DNA of 64,000 bases, taken from contig JADJWY010000026.1 of assembly GCA_016716085.1 (NCBI GenBank), forward strand, positions 434,001 through 498,000, in the 5' to 3' direction. Of the stretch, positions 28,195 to 37,353 are shown piece after piece; position 1 is the stretch's first letter, and the number at the start of each line of letters is the position of its first letter. This DNA comes from Hahellaceae bacterium (GTDB taxonomy: Bacteria > Pseudomonadota > Gammaproteobacteria > Pseudomonadales > Oleiphilaceae). Position numbers and translations under genes: made by a program. Below the pieces are notes generated by a model that ran no database searches, was not told the origin of the DNA, and was given only the letters and a program-made list of their open reading frames with translations.

Positions 28195-29397
28195 ATGGCC
28201 TTTCCTCCGTTGATGAACTCGGAATCCCGATTACCTCTCAGCTTCACCAAGGGAGCCGGGTGCTGGCTATTTGATGAAAAAGGACAACGTTTTTTCGATA
28301 CCACTTCAGCCCTGGGTACCACAAACCTGGGGCACGCCCATCCTGTCATTGCGCATGCGTTGGCATTACAGGCAGCCGAACTGATTCACTGTTCAAACCA
28401 ATACTATTCCGTTCAGCAACGCCAACTTGCGGAACGCCTTTGCCAGGCTTCCGGACTCGAGTCTGTCTTTCTATGTAATTCGGGAGATGAGGCAAACGAA
28501 TGTGCTATCAAAATCGCTCGGATTCACGGTAAAAAACGCGGTATCGAAGCCCCTGCAATACTGGTGATGGACAAGGCATTTCACGGCTACACCCTGGCCA
28601 CACTCAGTGCATCCGGTATTCGCGGTGTACAGGTTGGTTTTGAACCGCTGGTAAGCGGATTTATCCGTGCGCCTTTCAATGATATACAGGCGATTACCCA
28701 GATTGCGCGTGCCAATCGAAATATTGCTGCAGTACTGGTCGAACCGGTTCAAAGTGAAGCCGGCGTTATACCTGCAGCCCCGCTCTATTTTCAGTCATTG
28801 AAAACCCTGTGCGAACGCCTGGGCTGGTTGCTGATGATCGATGAAGGCCAGACCGGCAATGGCCGTTGTGGAAGCTATTTCGCCTACCAGGATTATGGTA
28901 TCGTGCCTGACGTCGTCACGACCGGGGGCAGCCTGGCCAACGGCGTACCTATGGGCGCGTGTTTGGCGGGGGCGGGCGCGGCGAACTGTCTTGCCCCAGG
29001 GCAGCATGGAACGCTAACGGGGGGTAATGCGCTGGCCTGCAGCGCAGCATTGGCGTCTGTTGATTTTATTCTGGCAAACCACCTGGGCGAGCGAGCCCTC
29101 GACCTGGGTGAGCGTATACTACAGGACCTTCGCCATGAGCTTGGCGGCAACCACTACATTCGTGACATTCGGGGTCGGGGCTTGCTGATAGGCATCGAAA
29201 TGATGGAGCCCTGTGGAGAAATTGCACCCCTGGCGTATACTCAGGGGCTCTTGGTAAATGTGACGGCAGAAAAGGTCATCCGCCTGATGCCTCCCATCAA
29301 CCTGACGGATGGCGAGGCCGCGGAACTGGTCCGCAATCTGGTCAGACTCATTCGCTTGTATGCGGGTGATGACAGGAAAAAACCCCGGCATTCATAG
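28195..29397 (+). CDS. Class-III aminotransferase fold protein (ArgD-like) lacking the PLP lysine
   Basis: 400 aa, close in length and pattern to acetylornithine aminotransferase ArgD (TNLGHAHPVIAHAL, CNSGDEANECAIKIAR, KAFHGYTLATLSASG, RGRGLLIGIEM). The active site is changed: where ArgD has T-x-A-K-x-L-G-x-G-x-P with the Schiff-base lysine, this protein reads TTGGSLANGVPMGA, so the lysine is glycine. DEVQ/DEIQ has become DEGQ, FHGRT is FHGYT. The frame is intact, so it is expressed but probably not an ordinary transaminase. Start ATG 28195 has AAGGA eight bases upstream. It precedes argF, the place of argD in relatives; a true argD should exist elsewhere. Confidence 0.85.
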   Translation: MAFPPLMNSESRLPLSFTKGAGCWLFDEKGQRFFDTTSALGTTNLGHAHPVIAHALALQAAELIHCSNQYYSVQQRQLAERLCQASGLESVFLCNSGDEANECAIKIARIHGKKRGIEAPAILVMDKAFHGYTLATLSASGIRGVQVGFEPLVSGFIRAPFNDIQAITQIARANRNIAAVLVEPVQSEAGVIPAAPLYFQSLKTLCERLGWLLMIDEGQTGNGRCGSYFAYQDYGIVPDVVTTGGSLANGVPMGACLAGAGAANCLAPGQHGTLTGGNALACSAALASVDFILANHLGERALDLGERILQDLRHELGGNHYIRDIRGRGLLIGIEMMEPCGEIAPLAYTQGLLVNVTAEKVIRLMPPINLTDGEAAELVRNLVRLIRLYAGDDRKKPRHS

Positions 29398-29416
29398 TAT
29401 GATTAACCCATTGTTC

Positions 29417-29439
29417 AGACGGCGAACGCCGTCTTTTTT
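29417..29439 (+). terminator. Intrinsic terminator between the argD-like gene and argF
   Basis: AGACGGC, loop GAAC, GCCGTCT, then a T-run. It ends 20 bases after the argD-like stop and begins 42 bases before the argF ATG. It would separate the two genes, so argF needs either its own promoter in the short remaining gap or read-through. Together with 28128-28151 it forms a matching pair of pre-gene hairpins. Confidence 0.8.
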
Positions 29440-29458
29440 GTTTTAAGACAGGTAACAG

Positions 29459-30364
29459 ATGACAACACGACATTTCCTGACACTTTGCGATATGGATAGC
29501 GTGGAGCTCAAGGCGCTACTCGATAGAGCCATCGCACTCAAGGCAATACATGCCCGGGGAGAACATTATGAGCCCTTCCGCAACCGTGTATTGGGAATGA
29601 TTTTCGAAAAATCATCCACTCGGACACGCGTTTCATTCGAAGCGGGCATGGCCCAGATGGGAGGCCACGCGCTGTTTTTGTCCCCTCGCGACACGCAATT
29701 GGGCCGCGGCGAGCCCATCGAGGACAGTGCCAAGGTCCTGTCTCGCATGGTCGACATTATCATGCTTCGCACCTTTGAACATTCCAAGATTGAGCGTTTT
29801 GCCGCGCATTCGCGCGTTCCGGTCATCAACGCCTTAACGGATGACTTCCATCCTTGCCAGCTACTCGCCGACATGATGACCTATCAGGAGCACCGGGGTT
29901 CAATACAGGGGCGCCGGGTAGCATGGATTGGCGACGGAAACAATATGTGTAACTCTTATATCAACGCCGCTGAACGCTTTGACTTTGAGCTGGTGATTGC
30001 CTGCCCAGAGGGATTCGAACCCCTACCTTCTTTGTTGGAAAAGCACAAAGGCAGGGTGTCGATTGTGCGTACGCCGCAAGAAGCCGCCAAAGCCGCCGAT
30101 CTCATCGTGACGGATGTTTGGGCATCCATGGGGCAAGAAGATGAGCAGGCGAAGCGACAAGCCGCCTTTAGCAACTTCCAGGTCTCTCCTGAGCTGATGG
30201 ATCTGGCCTCGGCCAAAGCGCTGTTCATGCATTGTCTCCCTGCCCATCGTGGCGAAGAAATCAGCGTCGACATGCTGGACGACAGTCGTTCTGTCGTCTG
30301 GGATGAGGCTGAAAACAGGCTGCATGCTCAAAAAGCCCTTATGGAAAAGCTGTTGTTGGGTTAA
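29459..30364 (+). CDS. argF: Ornithine carbamoyltransferase
   Basis: 301 aa cytoplasmic enzyme forming citrulline from ornithine and carbamoyl phosphate. Carbamoyl-phosphate site [10 protein letters not shown] (about 45-54) and [11 protein letters not shown] (about 128-138), ornithine site [11 protein letters not shown] (about 219) and [10 protein letters not shown] (about 261) are all intact. Starts right after an intrinsic terminator hairpin; SD is AGACAGG-like. Follows the ArgD-like pseudoenzyme. Confidence 0.97.
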   Translation: MTTRHFLTLCDMDSVELKALLDRAIALKAIHARGEHYEPFRNRVLGMIFEKSSTRTRVSFEAGMAQMGGHALFLSPRDTQLGRGEPIEDSAKVLSRMVDIIMLRTFEHSKIERFAAHSRVPVINALTDDFHPCQLLADMMTYQEHRGSIQGRRVAWIGDGNNMCNSYINAAERFDFELVIACPEGFEPLPSLLEKHKGRVSIVRTPQEAAKAADLIVTDVWASMGQEDEQAKRQAAFSNFQVSPELMDLASAKALFMHCLPAHRGEEISVDMLDDSRSVVWDEAENRLHAQKALMEKLLLG

Positions 30365-30376
30365 CACAGAACGCAC

Positions 30377-31420
30377 ATGCTAACGATATCTGAGATCACC
30401 TGCGCCTACCCGGGCGCGGAGATCTTTAAAGGCTTAACGCTCCACCTGGATCGGGGCGAAATTGGTGCCCTGCTCGGACCAAGCGGCTGCGGAAAAACAA
30501 CCTTACTGAGAGCCATAGCGGGTTTTATTCCTCTGCAGGCAGGTCAAATCTCGCTCCGCGGAAACACGGTGGCAAACCGAGACAATCAATTGCCTCCCGA
30601 AAAGCGCCGCATGGGTGTTGTCTTTCAGGACTACGCCCTGTTCCCGCATTTAACGGTGGCCAGGAATATCGCCTTCGGACTTCAGCATTTATCTCGCCAG
30701 GAGCGCCAGGCTAAAGTCGCCCGCTTGCTGGAACTGACCGACCTGACAAGGCTGAGCGCAGCGTTCCCCCATGAATTGTCAGGGGGACAACAACAGCGGG
30801 TCGCGCTGGCCCGGGCGCTGGCGCCTGAGCCGGACCTGATTCTTCTGGACGAACCGTTCTCAAATCTGGATGCGGAGCTACGTAGCCAGCTTGCTCAGGA
30901 GGTCAAACACATACTAAGAACCAGCCATACAACAGCCCTTCTGGTGACACACGACCAACAGGAAGCCTTTGCGCTGGCAGACAAAATAGGCGTTTTGCAA
31001 GGGGGTCACCTACATCAATGGGATACACCCTTTACGCTCTACCACAGTCCAATGACCCGATTTGTCGCGAGCTTCATCGGTAGGGGTGCCTTTATCAAGG
31101 GTACAATGTTGTCCCCGACACGCGCCGAGACTGCGCTGGGTATACTCGACATCTACACACCGCAGATCATTGCGCCAGGAAGCACGGTGGATGTTCTGAT
31201 ACGCCCCGATGACCTGGAGCCCTTTGAGGCCAGCGCGTATAAGGCCCAAGTCATAGACAAAACGTTTATGGGCGCGACGATGAACTATCAATTCCAATTC
31301 AGTGACGGCACCACACAGCTGGAGTGTGTCACCCCAAGCCATCACAACTATCCTGTAGGCGAAATGGTGGGGCTGCGACTGGCAACACAACGCGTCATCG
31401 GTTTTCCCGAAACCAACTGA
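30377..31420 (+). CDS. ABC transporter ATP-binding protein, FbpC/PotA-like
   Basis: 347 aa ATPase: Walker A GPSGCGKTT (about 34-42), Q-loop FQDYALFPH, signature LSGGQQQRVALARAL (about 134), Walker B LILLDEPFSNLD, H-loop VTHDQQEA, and a C-terminal TOBE-type domain (about 240-345). The class serves iron(III), spermidine/putrescine or sulfate importers. No permease or binding-protein gene is near, so it is a solitary ATPase here; a homologue sits next to argF in Pseudomonas too. Twelve bases after argF. Confidence 0.9.
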   Translation: MLTISEITCAYPGAEIFKGLTLHLDRGEIGALLGPSGCGKTTLLRAIAGFIPLQAGQISLRGNTVANRDNQLPPEKRRMGVVFQDYALFPHLTVARNIAFGLQHLSRQERQAKVARLLELTDLTRLSAAFPHELSGGQQQRVALARALAPEPDLILLDEPFSNLDAELRSQLAQEVKHILRTSHTTALLVTHDQQEAFALADKIGVLQGGHLHQWDTPFTLYHSPMTRFVASFIGRGAFIKGTMLSPTRAETALGILDIYTPQIIAPGSTVDVLIRPDDLEPFEASAYKAQVIDKTFMGATMNYQFQFSDGTTQLECVTPSHHNYPVGEMVGLRLATQRVIGFPETN

Positions 31421-31466
31421 CCTTCATCATTTACACCCATAAGAGTGCACCCATGCTGGGCGCAAA

Positions 31467-31491
31467 AAAAAAGGGGGCTTTTCAGCCCCCA
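31467..31491 (-). terminator. Terminator for the RstB-like kinase operon
   Basis: Read on the minus strand: GGGGGC, loop TGAAAA, GCCCCC, followed by nine or so T. It lies about 180 bases after the sensor kinase stop and on the plus strand about 50 bases after the ABC gene; the T-run orientation shows it serves the leftward kinase operon. Confidence 0.85.
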
Positions 31492-31670
31492 CATGAACAA
31501 GGAAAGTTCGATAGAACTACAACCTCAAAGAGTCATCCCTTACGACCCTCATCATGCCTCAGTGCATTAACGCTGTCTGTTGTGCTTCTGTCGCAATTTG
31601 TAACGTTACGTTAACTAAAATGGCGCCTAACTTATTAAAAGCATTGATATTTTGCTCGCTTTTCGGACGA

Positions 31671-33242
31671 TCATGCTTCTTTGGCCTGATTCCGTGGCCA
31701 TACCAGACTAAATTTTGCGCCTCCCATACTGCTTCGCGTTACAAAAGCCTGCCCGCCATGCCAATACAAGATCCGCCTGACAATTGAGAGACCCAAGCCA
31801 TAGCCCCCCGAACTGCGGGTACGACTATCATCCAGGCGAGCAAAGGGCGTGAACACTTTTTCCCAATCGGATTCAGGAATACCCGGGCCATCATCCTCAA
31901 CATCAATTCGACAGGTTTCCTCGCCAAAATTACATTTCACGACGACTTTTTGCGATGCATAGCGAATCGCATTGCCCACCAGGTTCTGAAGACTTCGGTG
32001 GATGTAACGAGGCTCCACCTGAGAAGTTCCCCACTTTTCTGACTCACCCAGAATCTGTGCCTCAACCTGTATTTCCGGTTTGAGTATTTTCTGCTCACTC
32101 ACCACCTGACGCGCGATATCAAGCAGGTTAGCCTCCTGAAAATCCAGGACAGGTCCACCTTGTTCGAGACGCGCATACGTCAAGATTTCATCAATCAACT
32201 CATTCAATTCCTGAATATCGGAATCAATACCGTTGATCTGTTTCTGACGCATTGCCTCGTCGGTACAATCCTCGATCATTTGGACGCCAAAACGGATACG
32301 CGCCACCGGTGTGCGGAGTTCGTGCGACACGGCATGAATCATTTCGCGCTGAACCGCCACGAGTCGTTGGATATGGTCAGCCATGCGATTGAAAACCTGC
32401 GCCAATTTGCCTACCGCATCAAAGCGGTTGTCATCCACCCTGGCATCCAACTCCCCTCGCGCAATGCGCGTGGCGACGGTTTCAAGCTTGCGCAGTCGAC
32501 GATCAAGCCCCTCTAATGAGAAATAAAGTGCGACGGCGATAATGGCCAGACCAGTAAACACAATCGCCGTTAATACGCTCAAGGCCCAGGGATCGAAATT
32601 CGGTAAGTCAGCCACTCTCAGCAGCCGGTCATCCCCCGCAGGCACCCATAACTCAGCATTTTCACCTGAGGCATTACCCAGTAAGAGATAGCCCTGCTGT
32701 TCAAACCGCTCCAGCAAATGACTCAATGAACGTGGAAAGGTATCCACGCTTTCTAACGATAGCGACAAGTGAGTCAGTGCCTGCCAGTATTGCAAGCGTT
32801 CGAACGCAGCAACTTCATTCAGCACGGCCAGTTCTCCGGCAATGACCCACGCATTCCAAAGGGGCCCCTGTAGCGTCGGATTCTGCCAGTGAATTTTCAA
32901 AAGGTGTTTTGTGTCGATGGCCGCCACATACAGGGCATCATCCCCGCCCGCCTGGCCCAGTACCTGACCGAAAGCCAGGCGTTCATGCTCAAGGCGACTT
33001 AGAACTAAAGTGTCGGACTCAACCACCTCGGCCGCATCAGGGACGTCAATCACCGAACGAAGAAATGACATGTGTTGTGCCGGAGCCTGACGAATCCAGC
33101 TCACGAGTGGCTGGGCCAGACTATCTCTGTAATCCTGAAGACGTACACTGTTCAGGCCAAAAAAAAGAACGCTGGCCACTCCGATATAGAAAGCCAGCGC
33201 AACGGCAATGGTCACTAGTACTCGTACAAATAGTTGGTTCAC
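31671..33242 (-). CDS. Sensor histidine kinase, RstB-like
   Basis: 523 aa. Membrane helix near residues 9-31, a periplasmic domain of about 175 residues, second helix about 215-235, HAMP (RRLRKLETVATRIARGELDARV), then the dimerisation domain with phospho-acceptor His in HAVSHELRTPVARIRF (about 310) and the ATPase domain with N box NLVGNAIRYAS, DDGPGIP and GYGLGLSIVRRI. Follows the response regulator by 29 bases. RstA/RstB-like by regulator sequence; signal unknown. Confidence 0.9.
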   Translation of the reverse strand: MNQLFVRVLVTIAVALAFYIGVASVLFFGLNSVRLQDYRDSLAQPLVSWIRQAPAQHMSFLRSVIDVPDAAEVVESDTLVLSRLEHERLAFGQVLGQAGGDDALYVAAIDTKHLLKIHWQNPTLQGPLWNAWVIAGELAVLNEVAAFERLQYWQALTHLSLSLESVDTFPRSLSHLLERFEQQGYLLLGNASGENAELWVPAGDDRLLRVADLPNFDPWALSVLTAIVFTGLAIIAVALYFSLEGLDRRLRKLETVATRIARGELDARVDDNRFDAVGKLAQVFNRMADHIQRLVAVQREMIHAVSHELRTPVARIRFGVQMIEDCTDEAMRQKQINGIDSDIQELNELIDEILTYARLEQGGPVLDFQEANLLDIARQVVSEQKILKPEIQVEAQILGESEKWGTSQVEPRYIHRSLQNLVGNAIRYASQKVVVKCNFGEETCRIDVEDDGPGIPESDWEKVFTPFARLDDSRTRSSGGYGLGLSIVRRILYWHGGQAFVTRSSMGGAKFSLVWPRNQAKEA

Positions 33243-33271
33243 TCGAGTTCATACCTGAACGTGAATCGATA

Positions 33272-34012
33272 TCAGGCTTCTTTTACGAACAAATAGCCTT
33301 TGCTTCTCACCGTTTTGATACGTCGGGGATGAACTGGATCATCACCAATCTTCGGACGAATCCGCGACACCCTGACATCAATGGAGCGATCCTGCCCATC
33401 GTATTCAATTCCCCGAAGCGCCGTAAATATCTCTTCACGACTCAACACACGGCCAGCACTGCTCGCCAGCAGCCAGAGTAAATCGAACTCGGCACTGGTC
33501 AGATCAATGCTTTCATCCGCCAGCCAGGCTTCTCGCATTGAGCGGTCAATCACCAGTGTATTAAAGGTCAGGCGCACCGGCTCGTCAGAACCTGACTCTC
33601 TTGCACTTTCTGTTGCCGCAATCGTGGGCTGCTGCTCTTTAATCCGGCGCAACAAGGCGCGAATACGAGCCAGCAGGACGCGGGGGCGAACCGGCTTCCC
33701 CATGTAATCGTCTGCCCCCATCTCAAGGCCCAGCACCTGATCCAGATCATCGGTACGGGCGGTCAACATCAGTATCGGGCCGTCATAATTAGGTCGCACC
33801 TTCCGGCAAATCGACAGGCCATCCTCACCCGGTAGCATAAGATCCAGAACAACCAGATCCGGTTGTTCAGTCTGAATACGGTCAACCGCTTTAGATCCAT
33901 TCGGCTCAACTGAGACAATCAGCCCATTGGACTCCAGGTACTCTTTGGTGAGGTCCGCCAGGCGCTCATCATCTTCAACTATCAATATTCGCCATGCTTC
34001 ATTGTTATCCAC
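33272..34012 (-). CDS. OmpR-family response regulator, RstA-like
   Basis: 246 aa. Receiver domain (about 9-120) with acidic pocket VEDDERLAD, phospho-acceptor Asp in VVLDLMLPGEDGL (about 57) and Lys in MGKPVRP; C-terminal winged helix (about 150-245) ending IRPKIGDDPVHPRRIKTVRSKGYLF. The receiver pattern VEPNGSKAVDRI and MLPGEDGLSICR resembles RstA. First gene of the two-component operon; the AT-rich region 34050-34120 upstream probably holds its promoter and that of the divergent OlsB-like gene. Confidence 0.92.
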   Translation of the reverse strand: MDNNEAWRILIVEDDERLADLTKEYLESNGLIVSVEPNGSKAVDRIQTEQPDLVVLDLMLPGEDGLSICRKVRPNYDGPILMLTARTDDLDQVLGLEMGADDYMGKPVRPRVLLARIRALLRRIKEQQPTIAATESARESGSDEPVRLTFNTLVIDRSMREAWLADESIDLTSAEFDLLWLLASSAGRVLSREEIFTALRGIEYDGQDRSIDVRVSRIRPKIGDDPVHPRRIKTVRSKGYLFVKEA

Positions 34013-34225
34013 GGTACTCAGATCTCTCGAAAAGGTTGTTGTTACTACACCTGAATTATGAATAAGTTAAGGCCAAAAATTGATTTTTGTAAAAAATTTT
34101 AAATACCTGACGACTTCCTGAGGTTCTTAAACGCCGATTAATCGCTGTCAACAAGCTGTAACCATTTCATCACTGAGGTGTCATGCGACAACTCTAGGCT
34201 AAGAAAAACTGAGAAGGGCCACGTG

Positions 34226-34999
34226 ATGAGATCAGCTATTCGCAAACCGCTTGTGGAAGCCTTACCTGCCAAGGAGGCACTTAAGGTAAAACTGGCTGAA
34301 ACGCCAGATGAACTGCGAGCCGCTCAACGACTTCGATACGAAATATTTACCAACGAGTTCGGCGCTAATTTACAGTCACTCACACCGCTGCTTGACAGTG
34401 ATTGCTATGATCCTTTCTGCCATCATTTAGTCGTAAAAAATGCGATGGGCATGGTGATCGCCACGACGCGCCTGTTGGACGAAAAGAATGCCATGTTGAA
34501 TGGTGGCTTCTACTCGGAGAATGAATTTGACCTGACTGCCGTAAAGATCCTGCAAGGACGAAAACTTGAGATCGGTCGCACCTGTGTTCATGCCGATTAC
34601 CGTTCGGGCGCTACGTTAGCCTTGCTATGGTCAGGCATCGCGCGCTTTGTACTTGAGCATCAATATGACTTCCTGCTGGGCTGCGGATCCATCAGCATTC
34701 GAAACGGATTTGAGGACGCCTGGTCGATTACCCATCAGTTGATGAGGCGGCATGGGCTCGACCCTGAACTCAAGGTTAGCCCTCGACGCCCACTCCCCAG
34801 CGTCGACACACCGGCAGACCCACCGGCCGCCATTCCGGCACTGATCAAAGCCTATTGCCGACTAGGTGCAGGCATCGGTGGACCTCCCTGCTGGGACCCT
34901 GATTTTCAATGTGCCGATTTATTCATTCTCCTGCCCGTCAGGGCGCTCGAAGCACGCTACGCTCGTCATTTCCTGAAACCAGGGGATGAAACACGCTAA
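34226..34999 (+). CDS. olsB: OlsB-like GNAT acyltransferase (ornithine lipid synthesis)
   Basis: 257 aa GNAT-fold protein of the OlsB/putative hemolysin family, which in known members transfers a 3-hydroxyacyl group from ACP to ornithine to make lyso-ornithine lipid. Visible family segments: RLRYEIFTNEFGA, DSDCYDPFCHHLVV, EIGRTCVHADYRSGATLALLWSGIARF and KAYCRLGAGIGGPPCWDPDFQCADLFILL. ATG at 34226 has AAGG upstream. No olsA neighbour is present, so the pathway cannot be confirmed here; ornithine lipids often replace phospholipids under phosphate limitation. Confidence 0.8.
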   Translation: MRSAIRKPLVEALPAKEALKVKLAETPDELRAAQRLRYEIFTNEFGANLQSLTPLLDSDCYDPFCHHLVVKNAMGMVIATTRLLDEKNAMLNGGFYSENEFDLTAVKILQGRKLEIGRTCVHADYRSGATLALLWSGIARFVLEHQYDFLLGCGSISIRNGFEDAWSITHQLMRRHGLDPELKVSPRRPLPSVDTPADPPAAIPALIKAYCRLGAGIGGPPCWDPDFQCADLFILLPVRALEARYARHFLKPGDETR

Positions 35000-35006
35000 A
35001 CGCGTC

Positions 35007-35034
35007 GGCCGCCGCATTCACCAGTGCGGCGGCC
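35007..35034. terminator. Bidirectional hairpin between convergent genes
   Basis: Perfect 10-bp stem (GGCCGCCGCA/TGCGGCGGCC) with an eight-base loop, placed eight bases after the OlsB-like stop and six before the stop of the convergent acetyl-CoA hydrolase. Tails are only short T/A runs, but position suggests a shared terminator. Confidence 0.6.
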
Positions 35035-35039
35035 GCCCT

Positions 35040-37214
35040 TTATCCGGTTAATTCACTCACCAGAAGCTTCTGTTCCAGCTTTTCTTTCAGTCCTACAGGG
35101 TGCTCCATATCCATGCGTTTCAGCAATGGCAGCACCTCAGTCGGAATATCCCTGACTTTGAGCGCCTTAATGATCGCCTTGATCATTCCCTTACGAGAGC
35201 CTGTTTTTGCCTTGAGGCCTTTCAGGGCTTTTCCGATTTTCAGTTCGTCCGGCGTAAAATCGCAGCCAAAGGGGAAAGGTGGAAAAAATCCTGATTTGGC
35301 AGCCAGCCCCAGGATACTACCAATGGCTTCGGGCGTATTGTGGCGATACATCTCAGGCAATACATAATTTTCAGGAATCTTGCCCGCCGATTTTGCTTGC
35401 GCCAGCAGTTCATCCTGGAAGCGCGAGTCTGCGATCTTGATCAACTCGATCATCACATCCTTATCTGATTTGCCGCGTACATCCGCGATCCCATATTCCG
35501 TAATGAAAATGTCACGTAAATGACGAGGAATCGTTGTGTAGCCGTAGCTGAGAACAATATTCGATTGCACCTTCCCGCCGCTCATCCGTGTTGCCTTGAA
35601 CTTCAGCACAGAGCGGGCATTGGGTAGCTCATGAGCCATCGCCACGAAATTGTACTGTCCGCCGACACCGCTGATCACCTGCCCATTTGCCAGACCATCC
35701 GACACGGCGGCGCCGTTGAGCGTCACCAGCATGGTCGAGTTAATAAAGCGCGACTCCTGACGCTGCGCGGCCTTCTTCGCCTGATTACCCAGGAAGTGGT
35801 CGTAGAGGTGATTAATGTAGTTAACGCTTGTCATGCAGAACTTCTGATGATCCTCCTCAGAGAATTCATCCAGCATTTGATAAAGCTCTTTGGGCCCAAG
35901 GAAGAAACCGCCATGCATAACGATGCCCCCTTTGAGGTGTATCCCTAAGCAGTTCTGTTCGATCCAGGTCAACGCGTCTGCATTTTGCAGATCTCCCGCC
36001 ATCGTTCCCGCGTCGGTAATCAAGGCGCCCCCTTTGTACTCCACCTCAGCGCGGAACACACCCCAACTCTGGAGCAAAGCAACGTCCTTGGCGCGCAGGG
36101 GTGATTGAATGATATCCTCCTCCGCCAGAACCTTGAGCATATCCAGATTAACCTCGGTGGTGATGCGCTTATCATTCAGCAGAGTTTGCAATCTGACATC
36201 TGAAAAGACCTCCTTCTTGAGGATGCCCGCTTTATAGAGGTGCAGAAAACCATCCACCATCATTTCGCTGCAACCGTAGAGACCCTCCTTAAACGGATCT
36301 ACGCCACCAATTTTTTCGACGACCGGAAACTTCTCCCTGACCTTGAGCTGCTGCATCAGGGCTTGGTATTCGCCATTATTTTGATGCCGCAAGAGGGTGC
36401 TGTAGATCAAAGCGCTCCCCAGAGAGCCGATCCCTACCTGAAGCGTGCCGTTGTCCTTCAACAAGGTACTGGCGTAAAACCCGATCAGATGATCCGCCGG
36501 CGTGATGGCCATATTAGGCGCGGCGAATAAGGGATAGTCATACTTCTCGTTGTCGACCAGCATGTCAAAACGATCGCTCTCGATCTCAGCATCATTGTGC
36601 ATGAAAGGCATTTGACGATTCACTTCACCGACCAACGCTATCGGCATACCGGACGCCTGAAGCTCGTGAAGCATGGGCTCCAGATCAAGTGAAAGATCCG
36701 GGTTACAGCTCAAACTGTAGGAGGCATGCCCCTCGACTAAACGCTTTCCGACCATTTGCGCCACGACGTTGACGCCCTGCCCAATCAAGTCCCGCGCCGC
36801 ATGGGTGTAATTACTGCTGATGTAATTCTGCTGCTGGCTTTCATGATGCAGATAACTACCCGCCTTAAAGAAAAACTCCCGAACTTCGACGTTCGGCGGC
36901 AGCTTGTTTTTGCGAAGGTCGATCACATAATCAAGATCAGGCACACCTTTGAAATGCCGCTCGACAAATGGCCCGAGAAACTTCCGTTCCAAAGGGCTTT
37001 TGCCCACTGGCTTTTCCAGGGAGAGCGCCGTAACTATCCGTAGCGAAATATCAGGGTTCTTCTGAGCCCGACGGTAAATCGCATTCACCAGATGGGCAGG
37101 TTTACCCAAACCCAACGGCAAACCCAGAACAATCGTTTTGCCAACTTTCTCGATAATTGCATCAACGCAGGCTTCTACGTCTTGGAAAACGGGGGTCGTG
37201 CGTGTCTCTTTCAT
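35040..37214 (-). CDS. Acetyl-CoA hydrolase/transferase family protein, long form
   Basis: About 724 aa, notably longer than the roughly 500-residue Cat1/acetyl-CoA hydrolases. CoA-transferase-type segments are seen: GLPLGLGKPAHLVNAIYRRA near the N-terminus, LQVGIGSLGSALIYS (about 260), the region NGAAVSDGLANGQVISGVGGQYNF (about 515-540) and the C-terminal ARSVLKFKATR ... ITEYGIADVRGKS. I start at the ATG 37214 with AAGGA eight bases upstream. Substrate is not decided by sequence; acyl-CoA to acetate transfer is likely. Adjacent to a PHA-synthase-like gene in the same direction, so acyl-CoA storage metabolism is possible. Confidence 0.82.
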   Translation of the reverse strand: MKETRTTPVFQDVEACVDAIIEKVGKTIVLGLPLGLGKPAHLVNAIYRRAQKNPDISLRIVTALSLEKPVGKSPLERKFLGPFVERHFKGVPDLDYVIDLRKNKLPPNVEVREFFFKAGSYLHHESQQQNYISSNYTHAARDLIGQGVNVVAQMVGKRLVEGHASYSLSCNPDLSLDLEPMLHELQASGMPIALVGEVNRQMPFMHNDAEIESDRFDMLVDNEKYDYPLFAAPNMAITPADHLIGFYASTLLKDNGTLQVGIGSLGSALIYSTLLRHQNNGEYQALMQQLKVREKFPVVEKIGGVDPFKEGLYGCSEMMVDGFLHLYKAGILKKEVFSDVRLQTLLNDKRITTEVNLDMLKVLAEEDIIQSPLRAKDVALLQSWGVFRAEVEYKGGALITDAGTMAGDLQNADALTWIEQNCLGIHLKGGIVMHGGFFLGPKELYQMLDEFSEEDHQKFCMTSVNYINHLYDHFLGNQAKKAAQRQESRFINSTMLVTLNGAAVSDGLANGQVISGVGGQYNFVAMAHELPNARSVLKFKATRMSGGKVQSNIVLSYGYTTIPRHLRDIFITEYGIADVRGKSDKDVMIELIKIADSRFQDELLAQAKSAGKIPENYVLPEMYRHNTPEAIGSILGLAAKSGFFPPFPFGCDFTPDELKIGKALKGLKAKTGSRKGMIKAIIKALKVRDIPTEVLPLLKRMDMEHPVGLKEKLEQKLLVSELTG

Positions 37215-37296
37215 GAAGGGGTCCTTGTTTTTTATTCGCCAGTCCAAACGAGTAGGTACAGTATAGATTGACGACGACTATGCCAAAAAACGAACG

Positions 37297-37316
37297 GATG
37301 CTTGTTGACAAGCATC
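37297..37316. terminator. 9-bp dyad between two acyl-CoA genes: terminator or operator
   Basis: Perfect inverted repeat GATGCTTGT/ACAAGCATC with a two-base centre, between the PHA-synthase-like stop (37354) and the acetyl-CoA hydrolase start (37214). On the minus strand a T6 run follows six bases on (CGTTCGTTTTTT), so it may terminate the upstream gene; alternatively its place about 85 bases before the hydrolase ATG fits an operator. Confidence 0.5.
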
Positions 37317-37353
37317 AATAACGCTGTGGCTTTAAAGAGAACAAAGGAGGTAG

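Noticed and set aside
34050..34120. AT-rich tract as a horizontal insertion
   Set aside because: It is short and lies exactly in a divergent promoter region, where high AT is expected.
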